Source: Segetibacter aerophilus
GTDB taxonomy: Bacteria; Bacteroidota; Bacteroidia; Chitinophagales; Chitinophagaceae
Direction of reading: 5' to 3'
NCBI RefSeq assembly: GCF_007991655.1
Contig: NZ_BJYT01000015.1
Coordinates: 1-64,000 of the forward strand
Length of the DNA stretch: 64,000 nucleotides
The position numbers were made by a program, and so were the translations under genes. Positions 1 to 8,810 of the stretch are shown piece after piece. The first letter of the stretch is position 1; every line of letters starts with the position of its first letter. Below the pieces are notes generated by a model. It ran no database searches. It was not told the origin of the DNA and saw nothing but the letters and a program-made list of their open reading frames with translations.

Positions 1-2
1 AA

Positions 3-1481
3 ACCTACATCATTACAACAACTCCGCCAATTACCCTGTCAGGATTTGCTACTGTATCCTATCTTAATCCGCTTAATATATCAAGTCACACAGGTCAAAA
101 GCCTCAGGCCAAAACTTGGAAATTTGCAGGAAAATGGTGGGCGGCTTTAGCTACAGATCAGGGAACAAAAATATTTAAACTGGTTGGGAGCGACTGGACA
201 GACATAATAACACTCTCTACTGCGACCAATACTAAATGTGATGTTAGGGTAGTAGGTGATGTAGTTCATTTATTGCTTTTTAGAACAAGTACTTCTTATG
301 TCGTATCTGTCGAGTATGATCCTGCTACCGATAAGTATAAGTTATGGTCAAAACGTAACTCAAAAGCAAGTATCACTTTTGAGACAGGCACTGAAACCGC
401 TACGATAGACATGGATGCCTCTGGCAGAATGTGGATAGCTTCTGATGGTGATACTGATATTAGAGTACGGTACAGCGATTTCCCCTACGGAACATGGAGT
501 GCCCCCATCATTCTAGCTACGGGAGTTACGGTAGACGACATTTGTTCCATTACTACTCTAAATAACGGAAAAATAGGGCTATTCTGGAGTAACCAAAACA
601 CCCAACGATTTGGTTTCAGAACACATATGGATGGCGATAGTCCTTCCACCTGGTCTGCCGATGAAAATCCCGCTTCTCAATCAGCTTTAAGTGTAGGACA
701 CGGTTTCTCTGATGATCACTTGCAGCTGATGCTTGCCAGTGATGGTACTTTATATGTTGCTATGAAAACCAGTTATGACACAGACGGCTACCCAAAAATA
801 GGGCTGTTAGTACGTCGTCCTGTAGGTACCTGGGATAATTTGTACCCTGTTACTACTAACTTGGTTGGTACACGGCCTATGGTTATTCTAAATGAGTCTA
901 TAGGCAAGGTAAAAGTTCTGTATACTTCACTGGAAGGCGGAGGTGATATTCTTTATAAAGAAGCTCTCATTTCGGATCTTACAAATTTCAGCCAGCAATT
1001 TACGTTGTTCAACGGCAACTACAATTACCTTACAAGTACTCACCAGACTTACAATCCGGAAATTGCCGTGATCGTTACTGATCAGAGTGCAACACAACTT
1101 AGGGCAGCAGGATTTTTAGGTAGCGATGCTGGCACATCTTCAAGTACAAGTATTACATCCTCACCTTTTATGAAAGCAACTGCTATCGACTCTGCCAATA
1201 AAGGTGCAATTCCGAATACTGAGGAGACTTCTTTTCGTGTTTATCCTAATCCTGTTTCTACAAATGCCACTGTACAATTTAGTCTAGTAGAACAAGGTAA
1301 GTATCACATAAGTTTATATACTACGAGTGGAGTAGCATTGTCAGTATTAAGTGAAGGGTGGTCAGAAGCCCACAAAACACAAACAATAACAATAAATTGC
1401 TCTAATTTAAACCCGGGTATGTATTTATTGAGGTTAAAAACTAACAATTATACGACTAGTCAAAAGCTTATAGTAAGATAG
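3..1481 (+). CDS. T9SS-exported BNR/beta-propeller-like protein (5' end outside window)
   Basis: The frame is open from the first bases of the window, with no stop before position 1479, so this is the C-terminal part of a larger gene; the first in-frame start-like codon (TTG at 273) lies inside a continuous coding sequence and is not the real start. The body is rich in short strands with repeated motifs such as DGTLYVAMK, GRMWIAS and GKIGLFWS, which suggests a BNR/sialidase-like beta-propeller that binds or cleaves glycans. The last ~80 residues (FRVYPNPVSTNATVQF to QKLIVR) form a typical type A T9SS sorting domain, so the protein should cross the outer membrane and be attached or released. 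It sits next to two secreted polysaccharide lyases on the opposite strand, which fits extracellular polysaccharide use. The enzymatic activity cannot be told from this fragment. Confidence 0.85.
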   Translation, partial: TYIITTTPPITLSGFATVSYLNPLNISSHTGQKPQAKTWKFAGKWWAALATDQGTKIFKLVGSDWTDIITLSTATNTKCDVRVVGDVVHLLLFRTSTSYVVSVEYDPATDKYKLWSKRNSKASITFETGTETATIDMDASGRMWIASDGDTDIRVRYSDFPYGTWSAPIILATGVTVDDICSITTLNNGKIGLFWSNQNTQRFGFRTHMDGDSPSTWSADENPASQSALSVGHGFSDDHLQLMLASDGTLYVAMKTSYDTDGYPKIGLLVRRPVGTWDNLYPVTTNLVGTRPMVILNESIGKVKVLYTSLEGGGDILYKEALISDLTNFSQQFTLFNGNYNYLTSTHQTYNPEIAVIVTDQSATQLRAAGFLGSDAGTSSSTSITSSPFMKATAIDSANKGAIPNTEETSFRVYPNPVSTNATVQFSLVEQGKYHISLYTTSGVALSVLSEGWSEAHKTQTITINCSNLNPGMYLLRLKTNNYTTSQKLIVR

Positions 1482-1533
1482 GCTTTGCAGCAAAGGATAA
1501 TGGTTGAAAGAATATAGTAGAATTAGAAAGCAG

Positions 1534-1577
1534 AAAGGGATAGAAGTTCAGTATTTTGATACTTCTATCCCCTTTTT
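1534..1577 (+). terminator. Rho-independent terminator, probably bidirectional
   Basis: An 11-bp perfect stem (GGGATAGAAGT at 1537-1547 with ACTTCTATCCC at 1561-1571) has a 13-nt loop. It is flanked by an A-run on the left and TTTTT on the right. It lies between convergent genes ending at 1481 and 1608 and can serve both. Confidence 0.85.
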
Positions 1578-1607
1578 GGAGTAATGAAAAGATTTATAAA
1601 CTAAATT

Positions 1608-2963
1608 CTATTTGGCAATAGTAAAACTTATACTCTTAGAATTTCCGGGAGTGCTTGTACCGTTTACCAAACTGTTAGGTATCGAGGTTAATGTATAACT
1701 ACCTGGAGTTGAAAGGAAATAATCTTCATGGTAATAGTTTCCCTTGCCGTCATCACCAAATAAAGCATACGGAGCACGACTGTCTTTGTAATTATAATAT
1801 TTCTTGCCGCTTAAAGCAAAATTTACGCTGCTAACAGTAGTTCCACTTGTGTTTGCCCTAATATTTACTTTGCTTATACCCAAGGCCTTCAAACTGTAAG
1901 TAGCTCCATCAGTTATAACTGCAACATCTTTATCAGTTCCTGCATTAACTAGAGTATAACTAACAATTTGAGAGATCGAAGGAGTTTCAGGACCTGCAGT
2001 AGTTTCAGAACCTGCAGTAGTTTCAGAACCTCCATTAGAAGAAGACGATGATGGTGTCATATCAGCTAAAGTAGCACTGGAATTGCCTACTTTTATGTTG
2101 TCAAAATAAAGCACCCTACTATCGCGGACCGAAGTTTTATTTAGAAACGAGGCCTTATAAAGGCCCAACTTCCATTTCGGATATTGAAGGTGCATATTTC
2201 TGCCGGGGATGGTGTGAATTTTAACTCCATCTCGCCATACCTCAATTAGGCCATCACTTCCAGTTGAATGAATGATGTGAAAAGTAAATTGGTGCCAAGA
2301 GTCTTTCGAGATAGTTACAAACGAAGTAGGGGAACCAGTTGTTGAGGCGACCCCGGAAGCTTCATTTAAGCGGAAAAGGTCGTACTTTTTTAACGTTGAA
2401 GAGCCGGCCTCTGGGCATACTTCAAGGTACGCCTTATCTTTTTCTGCCCGCACACTTGTCTCGTCACTTCCGTCTTCATACCACTGTGTGATACATTCTC
2501 TTTCAGCATCATACTCCATTCCAACGGAGGGAAAATATAGGGCGTATGAATACCACATTTCTTTAGTAAACCGGGTATCGGTCGTTCCCTTAAAAATAGA
2601 AACCTCCGATCGTACCTTTTGAGATGATCCTACCAAAGGTTGGTCTTTTCGGATTTCGAATCGCACAGCTTTTAAACCCTGAAACACCGGATTGTCAACA
2701 TACTGTAAAGCATAATCAAGACCACAATTTTCTATTCCAACTACGGTTGAAAACGGAGTACTCCCTTCAAAGGTTTCTTCGTAAAGTATACTGGAATTTA
2801 CAGATACATTAGAAGTTGCCGAAGCAGCATTAAGACCAGCGGTGGGATTAAGCTGAGATGACAGATCATCGTTCAGCTCCTTTTTACAGGAAGAAAGTTC
2901 AAACAATAAAAACATGGAACAAAAAGTAATAGTTCCTTTTGAAAACAGATTTTTTCGATTCAT
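1608..2963 (-). CDS. Secreted heparin-lyase-I-like polysaccharide lyase lipoprotein with extra C-terminal domain
   Basis: The start is taken at ATG 2963, because the longer frame opens with TTG at 2993. The N-terminus is a signal peptide ending in a lipobox-like LSSC followed by KK, so a lipoprotein is likely. The region of about 60-300 resembles the polysaccharide lyase family that includes heparin lyase I (jelly-roll fold), with ITQWYEDGSDET, DSWHQFTFHI, EVWRDGVKIH and GLYKASF blocks. A linker with a tandem SETTAG repeat follows. The last ~110 residues (VNAGTDKDVAVITDG, VNIRANTSG, APYALFGDDGKGNYY) match a beta-domain often found at the C-terminus of secreted Bacteroidota proteins. A paralogue without this domain is encoded at 3776-4630. 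The substrate (uronate-containing glycan) is inferred from the family only. Confidence 0.8.
   Translation of the reverse strand: MNRKNLFSKGTITFCSMFLLFELSSCKKELNDDLSSQLNPTAGLNAASATSNVSVNSSILYEETFEGSTPFSTVVGIENCGLDYALQYVDNPVFQGLKAVRFEIRKDQPLVGSSQKVRSEVSIFKGTTDTRFTKEMWYSYALYFPSVGMEYDAERECITQWYEDGSDETSVRAEKDKAYLEVCPEAGSSTLKKYDLFRLNEASGVASTTGSPTSFVTISKDSWHQFTFHIIHSTGSDGLIEVWRDGVKIHTIPGRNMHLQYPKWKLGLYKASFLNKTSVRDSRVLYFDNIKVGNSSATLADMTPSSSSSNGGSETTAGSETTAGPETPSISQIVSYTLVNAGTDKDVAVITDGATYSLKALGISKVNIRANTSGTTVSSVNFALSGKKYYNYKDSRAPYALFGDDGKGNYYHEDYFLSTPGSYTLTSIPNSLVNGTSTPGNSKSISFTIAK
1987..2032 (-). repeat. 18-bp tandem repeat encoding SETTAG linker units
   Basis: An 18-bp unit repeated about 2.5 times in frame encodes SETTAG-SETTAG-(G)PET between the lyase and the C-terminal domain. 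It is a low-complexity linker that could expand or contract by slippage without breaking the frame. Confidence 0.75.
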
Positions 2964-3775
2964 CAATTTGGTTTTGTCTACAAATAATTTCAAGGCAATT
3001 ACATTAAAGAAGGTCTACCAATTCAAACCATTACTTTTTTAGTAAAAACACTTTTCCTCATTTTTTGAATTAATAATTTATTTTTAAGATCTGCTGCCCA
3101 GCCAATCTTGTGCCAATGTTTTATCTCCTTACCACGAAAATTGTAAAATCATGTTAAAGGAAAACTTGTACTTTTTTCTCTTGGCTACAGGACCACTTTA
3201 ATAAATAGTTGCTGCTAGGTCAAAAGAACTCAGAACAGTTTTCAACAAAAACAATAAATGATGAGTGATACCGCTTCTGCTTTAAATGTAAAAATTTAAA
3301 CTTATTTCTGTTTTCCAGTAAAGGGGTTAGTTAACCAACAAAAAGTTTTCCCACAGATCCTTTTCATATAATTTTAAGTCTACAGGAGTGAAGAAAATTT
3401 GTATTTCTGGAGCAGGAACATGTGTTCTCATTTATCTAGAAGTTTCCAATACAAGAATTAGAAGTAGGTGATACTAAAGTAAAAAGCGACGGAGAAAGCA
3501 GGCTTTTTATCTTCTCTTAACGGACACAAGTATAGTGCGGTAAATAGGTAACTAGTAGCACGATTAAATGAGGCAATTACCTTACTCGCAGAAGTGAGGT
3601 AAAATGCTGTTGATGTTGTTTAGAAATAAAAGAGGGAATAAAAGGTTGGTAACTTGCCAAGCTTTTATTCCCTTTTTTTATAACCTCGATTAAAGGATCT
3701 ATTTTAATTATTAGCTCGTGAACAAAAGCGTAATGATTTACGAGGAGTAGTAATTGTTGTTGATGTTGTCCTTTT
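2964..3775. other. 812-bp intergenic stretch between the two lyase genes
   Basis: No open frame with coding character was found on either strand. It is AT-rich and holds three stem-capable sites: TAAAAAGC/GCTTTTTA at 3480-3509, an imperfect TTACC...GGTAA inverted repeat around 3578-3604, and the strong terminator at 3634-3679. The promoter of the downstream lyase gene (start 2963) should lie here. An untranslated RNA read on the plus strand is possible but not shown. Confidence 0.5.
3634..3679 (+). terminator. Rho-independent terminator-like hairpin with T7 tail
   Basis: GGGAATAAAAG (3634-3644) pairs perfectly with CTTTTATTCCC (3662-3672) and is followed by seven T on the plus strand. The minus-strand tail is only moderately T-rich. 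It could end the minus-strand lyase gene at 3776, but it is better oriented for plus-strand transcription, where no upstream gene is visible. Confidence 0.7.
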
Positions 3776-4630
3776 TCAATTAGAAGACATCATGCTCGAT
3801 AAGTTAGCGTCAGTGTTTCCAACTTTGATGTCGTCGAAGTAAATTACTCTTGAGTTTGATAAAGAGGATTTGTGTAAAAAAGAGGCTTTATAAAGCCCCA
3901 ATTTCCACTTTGGATACTTCAGATGCATATTCCTACCAATAATATTATGAATTTTAAGACCGTCCCGCCAAACTTCAATTAATCCATCGCTGCCTTTAGA
4001 ATGAATAAAATGAAAAACAAATTGATGCCATGAATCTTTGGGAATATTCACAAATGATGTTAGAGAAGCAGTTGAAGCACCTAAATTTGAAGTAATGCTT
4101 GTTCCAAACAAATCATATTTTGTTAGAGTTGTAGAACCAAGAGGAGGGCATACTTCAAGGAAGGCTTTGTTTTTTTCATTACGGATGGAAGTTTCATCAC
4201 TTCCATCCTCATACCATTGTGTAATACATTCTCTTTTCGTATCAAACTCCATCCCTTTGGAGGGAAAGTATACTGCATACGAATACCACATTTCTCTGGA
4301 AGCCCTAACAATCGCCACTTCAGAACGCACTTTCTGAGATGAACCTACAAGGGGCTGATCTTTTTTTATTTCAAATCGCACAGCCTTGGAACCGTTAAAA
4401 ACTGGACTGGAAACAAATTGCATTGCGTAATCTAGCCCACAGTTTTCTATACCAACAGCCGTTGAAAAAGGATGCACTCCTTCAAAAGTTTCGGCAAAAA
4501 CTATCTCTTTTTCGTCACCTGAAACATTATAATTGTGACTTTCTTTAAGAATTGTTGAATCATACTCTAAAAATGAAGTTGTTAACAGGAGCGCGCTTGC
4601 TATTATTGATAAGTAAACATTACTTTTCAT
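3776..4630 (-). CDS. Secreted heparin-lyase-I-like polysaccharide lyase (short paralogue)
   Basis: The start is ATG 4630; the longer frame begins with TTG 4663 and adds residues that do not look like a signal peptide. From ATG the N-terminus (MKSNVYLSIIASALLLTTS) is a signal peptide without a clear lipobox cysteine. The rest aligns by eye along its whole length with the lyase domain at 1608-2963: the ETFEGVHPFSTAVGIENCGL, ITQWYEDGSDET, DSWHQFVFHFIHS and EVWRDGLKIH blocks are nearly identical. It stops at the end of the lyase domain and lacks the linker and C-terminal beta-domain of its paralogue. The pair probably arose by local duplication, followed by gain or loss of the extra domain. It should act on the same class of extracellular acidic polysaccharide. 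Confidence 0.8.
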   Translation of the reverse strand: MKSNVYLSIIASALLLTTSFLEYDSTILKESHNYNVSGDEKEIVFAETFEGVHPFSTAVGIENCGLDYAMQFVSSPVFNGSKAVRFEIKKDQPLVGSSQKVRSEVAIVRASREMWYSYAVYFPSKGMEFDTKRECITQWYEDGSDETSIRNEKNKAFLEVCPPLGSTTLTKYDLFGTSITSNLGASTASLTSFVNIPKDSWHQFVFHFIHSKGSDGLIEVWRDGLKIHNIIGRNMHLKYPKWKLGLYKASFLHKSSLSNSRVIYFDDIKVGNTDANLSSMMSSN

Positions 4631-4906
4631 ACAAACTGAATTTTTAGTCCACAGGGGTGACAAATAAAAAAAGCATTTGTCTTATAAGATAAAAAATTTT
4701 TTAAAAATCTCACAGTAGGTGATATTTTAAATAATCTTAGGCGTTCTGTCGGGATCGCACTTTTTGTGTTGCCTATTGATGTGTTACTCGTATATTCATT
4801 ATTGAAGGCTGACGTCAAAAGCTTTAAGACAATCGCGCTCTTAAAATGTTGCCTTAAATGCAGGTCTTAATTGGTTACTATAATCGAACCATTGAACTAA
4901 AACTAT

Positions 4907-5095
4907 ATGTTAAACAGACCATTTAGGGTAATTGGATGTCTGGCTTTAGTTGCAGAGTTAATCTCTATCCCTCTAAAAATGTTTGACGTTGTTAATTGGT
5001 CTTGGATCTGGATTTTAAGCCCCTGGTGGATATGGACCTTACTTGTGATGCTTGCTATTCTTTTAGAATTACTCCTCAAAAATATTAAGAAGTAA
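4907..5095 (+). CDS. Small tryptophan-rich membrane protein (62 aa)
   Basis: ATG start at 4907. The product has a hydrophobic first helix (VIGCLALVAELISIPL) and a second, tryptophan-rich one (WSWIWILSPWWIWTLLVMLAILLELL) ending in a basic tail (KNIKK), which is the layout of a two-helix inner-membrane protein. The WSW-WxxxPWW pattern resembles small proteins annotated as transmembrane Fragile-X-F-like, whose role is unknown. It stands alone in an otherwise gene-poor region with a large gap on its 3' side. Function not assigned; I believe it is a real gene because of the composition and ATG start. Confidence 0.55.
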   Translation: MLNRPFRVIGCLALVAELISIPLKMFDVVNWSWIWILSPWWIWTLLVMLAILLELLLKNIKK

Positions 5096-5588
5096 AATAC
5101 TGATTCTTTTAAAAATATTTTCGAAACTGTAAGGTTCCGATATTGCATCGAATGGTTTTAGAATGGCTTTCGGTCAATAGCTACACTATAAACGCAGAAA
5201 CAAGATTAGTCAACTTAAAAAAATTATTATCAACGAATTAGTGAAATTCCAAGATCTGACTTGAATCTGAATTTTAGCGAACAAAACGTAGCGAAAACTC
5301 AATATTCCGGTTCATTATAAAACTCTTTTCGATCCTTGAGAAGATGATCGAAATGGTTCCAAGTAGTATTTACAACCATTTTAAATTGCCGTGAATATTT
5401 GTGGGCGACCTTGCGCACCGGCAGTAGAAAGAAAATAATTGCTGGTATTGAAGTGGTGATAGTGGCAACAGGTTTTCCAATTCCTCAATAGGCGCGTATA
5501 ATTTTTAAACGAAAGGGCTGCTATTGATCTAGCAGCCCTTTTCGTACCTTGGAAAATCCATTAATAAAACATTCAAACCAAGCAGTAC
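5096..5588. other. 493-bp intergenic stretch
   Basis: There is no ORF with a start codon and coding character. A short open stretch without ATG at about 5350-5490 (ending ...GIEVVIVATGFPIPQ) may be chance or the remnant of a decayed gene; I cannot assign it. The right end holds the strong hairpin at 5510-5544. Confidence 0.5.
5510..5544 (-). terminator. Rho-independent terminator of the ADH operon
   Basis: CGAAAGGGCTGCT (5510-5522) pairs with AGCAGCCCTTT(T)CG (5531-5544), an almost perfect 13-bp stem with an 8-nt loop. It lies 45 nt beyond the stop of the minus-strand operon ending at 5589, with a T-rich stretch on that strand beyond the stem. Confidence 0.75.
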
Positions 5589-6149
5589 TTACATCACATA
5601 CCTTTTCTTCTTTTTATTCTGCTGCTTCATTATCAAAACTGCTGCACCTGCAATGGCGACACCTATTGCAACATTTTTAACCAACGACTTCCTGTTGTAT
5701 TTCCACTCTGCTTGCCATCCTCGCTCGGCAAAAGGATTGGGTACAATACCGTGCTTCAGGTCATCAATATAACCTTCAATTACATTCACCCTATCTGCTA
5801 ATACCAGCGGCACCCAATGCAGATAGGTAGATTCGCTGTATTTAAAAGCCCAACGTCGTATTGCTCCACTTATTCCTGTCGGCGGTGTTGAGGTTCCAAA
5901 TACGCGGGAAACACCAGGTCGTTCAATAGAATGCAGCACTTCAACGTCAATGGGTTGTTGTGTTGGTTTATCATAGTTGAATCGCTGGTAATCCGCACCG
6001 TTCCAATTTTTCATTGGGTAGGTAGGATCATTCTCAGGATTAGCATCTATACCCCAACCAGGTATATGGTCTTTCGGGCTATTTGCAATGTTTCGGTCGT
6101 TGTCAGCTTCTATGGCTTTATCTGGTTCTGGCTTATTTCTATTTTCCAT
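5589..6149 (-). CDS. Conserved hypothetical protein with C-terminal membrane anchor, ADH partner
   Basis: ATG start at 6149, 186 aa. The first ~150 residues are soluble, rich in N, D, P and W, with no domain I recognise (for example HIPGWGIDANPENDPTYP and HSIERPGVSRVFGTSTPP). A single transmembrane helix (VAIGVAIAGAAVLIM) lies near the C-terminus, followed by a very basic tail (KQQNKKKKRYVM), which suggests a tail-anchored inner-membrane protein facing the cytoplasm. It starts 11 nt after the stop of the Zn alcohol dehydrogenase gene and is followed by a terminator, so the two form one transcript. A supporting role for the dehydrogenase is inference from this coupling only. Confidence 0.7.
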   Translation of the reverse strand: MENRNKPEPDKAIEADNDRNIANSPKDHIPGWGIDANPENDPTYPMKNWNGADYQRFNYDKPTQQPIDVEVLHSIERPGVSRVFGTSTPPTGISGAIRRWAFKYSESTYLHWVPLVLADRVNVIEGYIDDLKHGIVPNPFAERGWQAEWKYNRKSLVKNVAIGVAIAGAAVLIMKQQNKKKKRYVM

Positions 6150-6160
6150 AATAATTAATT

Positions 6161-7318
6161 TTATGCTCTTGCATGTGGTGGAATAAGAACTGGTTTAATA
6201 CAATTATCACGTTTTGCAGAAAAGATATGATAGCCTTCTGCCACTTCCTCTAATGGAAGGCGATGAGAAATAATTGCTTTCGGATTTAGCCTTCCCGACA
6301 TAACATGGTCGATCAGGGTGGGAAGAAGACGCTTTACTGATGCCTGGTTCGCGCGTATGGTAATCCCTTTGTTTACAACATTACCAATGGGAACCAGCGT
6401 ATCTAAAGGACCGTATACACCAACTATCGAAACTATACCTCCTTTTTTCACTGAGTTAATCGCCCAATGGAGCGCCGTAGCTGAGCCTCCGGTAAGAGGT
6501 AACTTGCGACCAACAAGACTTTGGAAAGCATCGCCAGCAGCATCACAGCCAACAGCATCAATGCATACATCCGCTCCAAACCATCCGGTTGTTTTCTTCA
6601 AAAACACCACCACATCTCCCAATTCTTTAAAGTTGTATGCTTCGCACTGCGCATAATTTCTTACGAATTCAAGGCGATAGTCTATGTGGTCAATGACAAT
6701 AACACGACCTGCACCAAATAGCCATGCACATTTTGCAGCCATAATACCTACGGGCCCAGCCCCGAAAACTACTACCGTATCGCCTTTTTGAATGCCACCC
6801 ATTTCGGCCGCCTGGTAGCCGGTAGGAACGACGTCCGTTAACAAAACGGCGTCGTCAAGGTCCATACCCTGCGGTATGATGGTAGGTCCAACATTAGCGT
6901 AAGGAACGCGGACGTATTCTGCCTGTCCGCCGTCGTAGCCTCCGGCTGTGTGCGAGTAACCATAGATGCCCGCTACCGCTGTTGCCTGCGGGTTTGACTC
7001 ATGACAGTTTCCAAATAATTGCTGTTGGCAGAACGGGCAGGCGCCACACGCAATATTAAATGGCACCATTACATGATCACCTACTTTTAAATTTGTTACG
7101 GCTGATCCGAGTTCTTCCACGACACCTGTAAACTCATGGCCGAACGTCATCCCTACCCGGGTATCCGGCACAAGACCGTGATATAAGTGCAGGTCTGATC
7201 CGCAGATACAAGAACGGGTAACCCGAACGATTGCATCTTGAGGATGTTTGATTTCGGGATACGGACGATTTCGATCCGCCCTGACTCTAAATGGTCCGCG
7301 GAAGTTCATTGCTAACAT
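6161..7318 (-). CDS. Zinc-dependent alcohol/formaldehyde dehydrogenase family protein
   Basis: Medium-chain dehydrogenase, 385 aa, with ATG at 7318 preceded by a good AAGGAG site. Catalytic zinc ligands are visible as C39 in CICGSD and the GHE motif (H61, E62); the structural zinc cysteines are C91, C94, C97 and C105 (CGACPFC...C). The NAD-binding Rossmann motif is GAGPVG near residue 188. Overall it resembles the glutathione-independent formaldehyde dehydrogenase branch, including the insertion after the structural zinc loop. It should oxidise an alcohol or aldehyde with NAD(P) in the cytoplasm; the substrate is unknown. It leads a two-gene operon with the anchored hypothetical protein at 5589-6149. 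A second, different member of this superfamily is at 41521-42537. Confidence 0.88.
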   Translation of the reverse strand: MLAMNFRGPFRVRADRNRPYPEIKHPQDAIVRVTRSCICGSDLHLYHGLVPDTRVGMTFGHEFTGVVEELGSAVTNLKVGDHVMVPFNIACGACPFCQQQLFGNCHESNPQATAVAGIYGYSHTAGGYDGGQAEYVRVPYANVGPTIIPQGMDLDDAVLLTDVVPTGYQAAEMGGIQKGDTVVVFGAGPVGIMAAKCAWLFGAGRVIVIDHIDYRLEFVRNYAQCEAYNFKELGDVVVFLKKTTGWFGADVCIDAVGCDAAGDAFQSLVGRKLPLTGGSATALHWAINSVKKGGIVSIVGVYGPLDTLVPIGNVVNKGITIRANQASVKRLLPTLIDHVMSGRLNPKAIISHRLPLEEVAEGYHIFSAKRDNCIKPVLIPPHARA

Positions 7319-7773
7319 AGATTGTCTCCTTTTTTTTAAATGATTACAACTTTGTTTCGTTTCTGACTGAAAAGCAATTGATTAATAGTCTTTATTCGAT
7401 TTACAAAAAGATGCCCATAAAGAATGATACTAAGGGTTTAGTAAGATCGGAGATAGTTGTTTTTTGTAACTATTTGTTTTTGTGCGCATTATATTAATCT
7501 TATAAAAGATACTTTAATTTTTTTCATAAGTAGTTCCGCTGGAAGTACCTGCGGCGCCCCTGCTCACGTGTATTGTTTTCCCCTTTTAATTCGAGGATTT
7601 TCGCAGGTATCGTTTTTGAAATTTCGATCTTCCGGTTTTTGCTCCCAGGGTTGGGTCTGGATAAACGACCGTATCAATTCAAAGAGCCTGACGAGCTTGT
7701 AGAACAGGACACCTGCAATTATCTTCCTTTATATTTGCGGTCTTTAAAGGAGCTATTTTAAGAATTGACACTT
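7319..7773. other. 455-bp divergent intergenic region
   Basis: It lies between the divergent Zn dehydrogenase and YpdA-like genes and should hold both promoters. A short TTG-started open frame (7573-7761) is present but lacks coding character. A -7-like element for the plus gene is at 7730-7737. Nothing else was recognised. Confidence 0.5.
7730..7737 (+). promoter_or_regulatory. Bacteroidota -7 promoter element (TATATTTG)
   Basis: It matches the Bacteroidota TAnnTTTG -7 consensus and lies 37 nt before the reductase ATG, followed by an AAAGGAG site at about 7746-7752. No convincing -33 TTG at the usual spacing was seen. Confidence 0.4.
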
Positions 7774-8787
7774 ATGAACGAGCAGCACAATTTGCAAGAC
7801 TTTACTGACTTATCAAGAGATCACAGCGGATTTGATTTGGTTATTATTGGCGGTGGTCCTATCGGTTTGAACTGCGGGTTGGAAGCAAAAAAAGCCGGAT
7901 TGAGTTATGTAATTTTGGAGAAAGGAGCTTTGGTCAATTCTTTATATAATTATCCAATAAACATGACCTTCTTCTCGACCAGTGAAAGGTTAGAAATTGG
8001 AGGCGTTCCTTTTGTAAGTAACAATCCCAAACCAACTCGTCCGGAAGCGCTTGAATATTACAGGAGAGTGGCAATATCAGGAGGATTACATGTTAAGCTG
8101 TTTGAAGAAGTATTGAAGGTTGAAAGAAAAAATGAAGGTTTTTCCGTAATCACCACAAAGCAAAACTACACTGCAAAAAATATTATAATAGCTACCGGCT
8201 TTTATGATATTCCATATTTACTCGACGTACCCGGAGAAGATTTGCCCAAGGTAAAGCACTACTACAAAGACCCTCATTATTATGCCTTTCAAAAGGTTGT
8301 GACTGTCGGCGCAGCAAATTCTGCCATCGATGTTGCCCTTGAAACATGGCGAAAAGGTGCAGAAGTTACGATGGTTATTAAGGGTGATAAAATAAGTGAC
8401 CGTGTAAAATATTGGGTAAAACCCGATATCGATAACAGGATTGCCGAAGGTTCGATTAAAGCATACTTCAACTCATCGATAGCCGAAATAAGGGAACATG
8501 AAGTTGATATCAATACGCCTGAAGGTTTAGTAACCATCCAAAACGATTGGGTGCTGGCAATGACAGGCTATCAGCCCAACATGAAATTTTTAAGAGATGT
8601 TGGAATTGAACTTTCTGACGACGCTGTTCTATGCCCAACCATTAACGAAGAAACGCAGGAAACCAATGTAAGGGGTGTTTACCTCGCAGGGGTAATTTGT
8701 GGTGGCATGAACACGCACCGGTTATTCATTGAGAATTCCCGGGTACACGCAGAAAAAATTGTAAAAGATATTGTTGGAAAGAAATGA
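7774..8787 (+). CDS. ypdA: YpdA-family FAD-dependent disulfide reductase (putative bacillithiol disulfide reductase)
   Basis: ATG at 7774 is chosen; an in-frame TTG at 7765 is nearer to the AAAGGAG site and cannot be excluded. The N-terminal FAD Rossmann motif is GGGPIGLNCG, followed by the family-typical INMTFFSTSERLEIG segment. A second dinucleotide-binding region, VVTVGAANSAIDVALE, serves NADPH. The C-terminal GVYLAGVICGG is the second FAD contact. There is no CxxC redox pair, as expected for YpdA compared with thioredoxin reductases. In Firmicutes YpdA reduces bacillithiol disulfide with NADPH; many Bacteroidota carry bacillithiol genes, so the same role is likely here. No bacillithiol synthesis gene is in this window. 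Confidence 0.82.
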   Translation: MNEQHNLQDFTDLSRDHSGFDLVIIGGGPIGLNCGLEAKKAGLSYVILEKGALVNSLYNYPINMTFFSTSERLEIGGVPFVSNNPKPTRPEALEYYRRVAISGGLHVKLFEEVLKVERKNEGFSVITTKQNYTAKNIIIATGFYDIPYLLDVPGEDLPKVKHYYKDPHYYAFQKVVTVGAANSAIDVALETWRKGAEVTMVIKGDKISDRVKYWVKPDIDNRIAEGSIKAYFNSSIAEIREHEVDINTPEGLVTIQNDWVLAMTGYQPNMKFLRDVGIELSDDAVLCPTINEETQETNVRGVYLAGVICGGMNTHRLFIENSRVHAEKIVKDIVGKK

Positions 8788-8810
8788 CCCTTTAGCAGCC
8801 TAAGCGTCGG

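Noticed and set aside
5350-5490. Decayed gene remnant (open stretch ending VVIVATGFPIPQ)
   Set aside because: No start codon, under 50 codons and no recognisable family; mentioned only in the gap note.
7573-7761. 62-codon TTG-started ORF before the YpdA-like gene
   Set aside because: No coding character or recognisable motif; it covers the probable promoter of the reductase.
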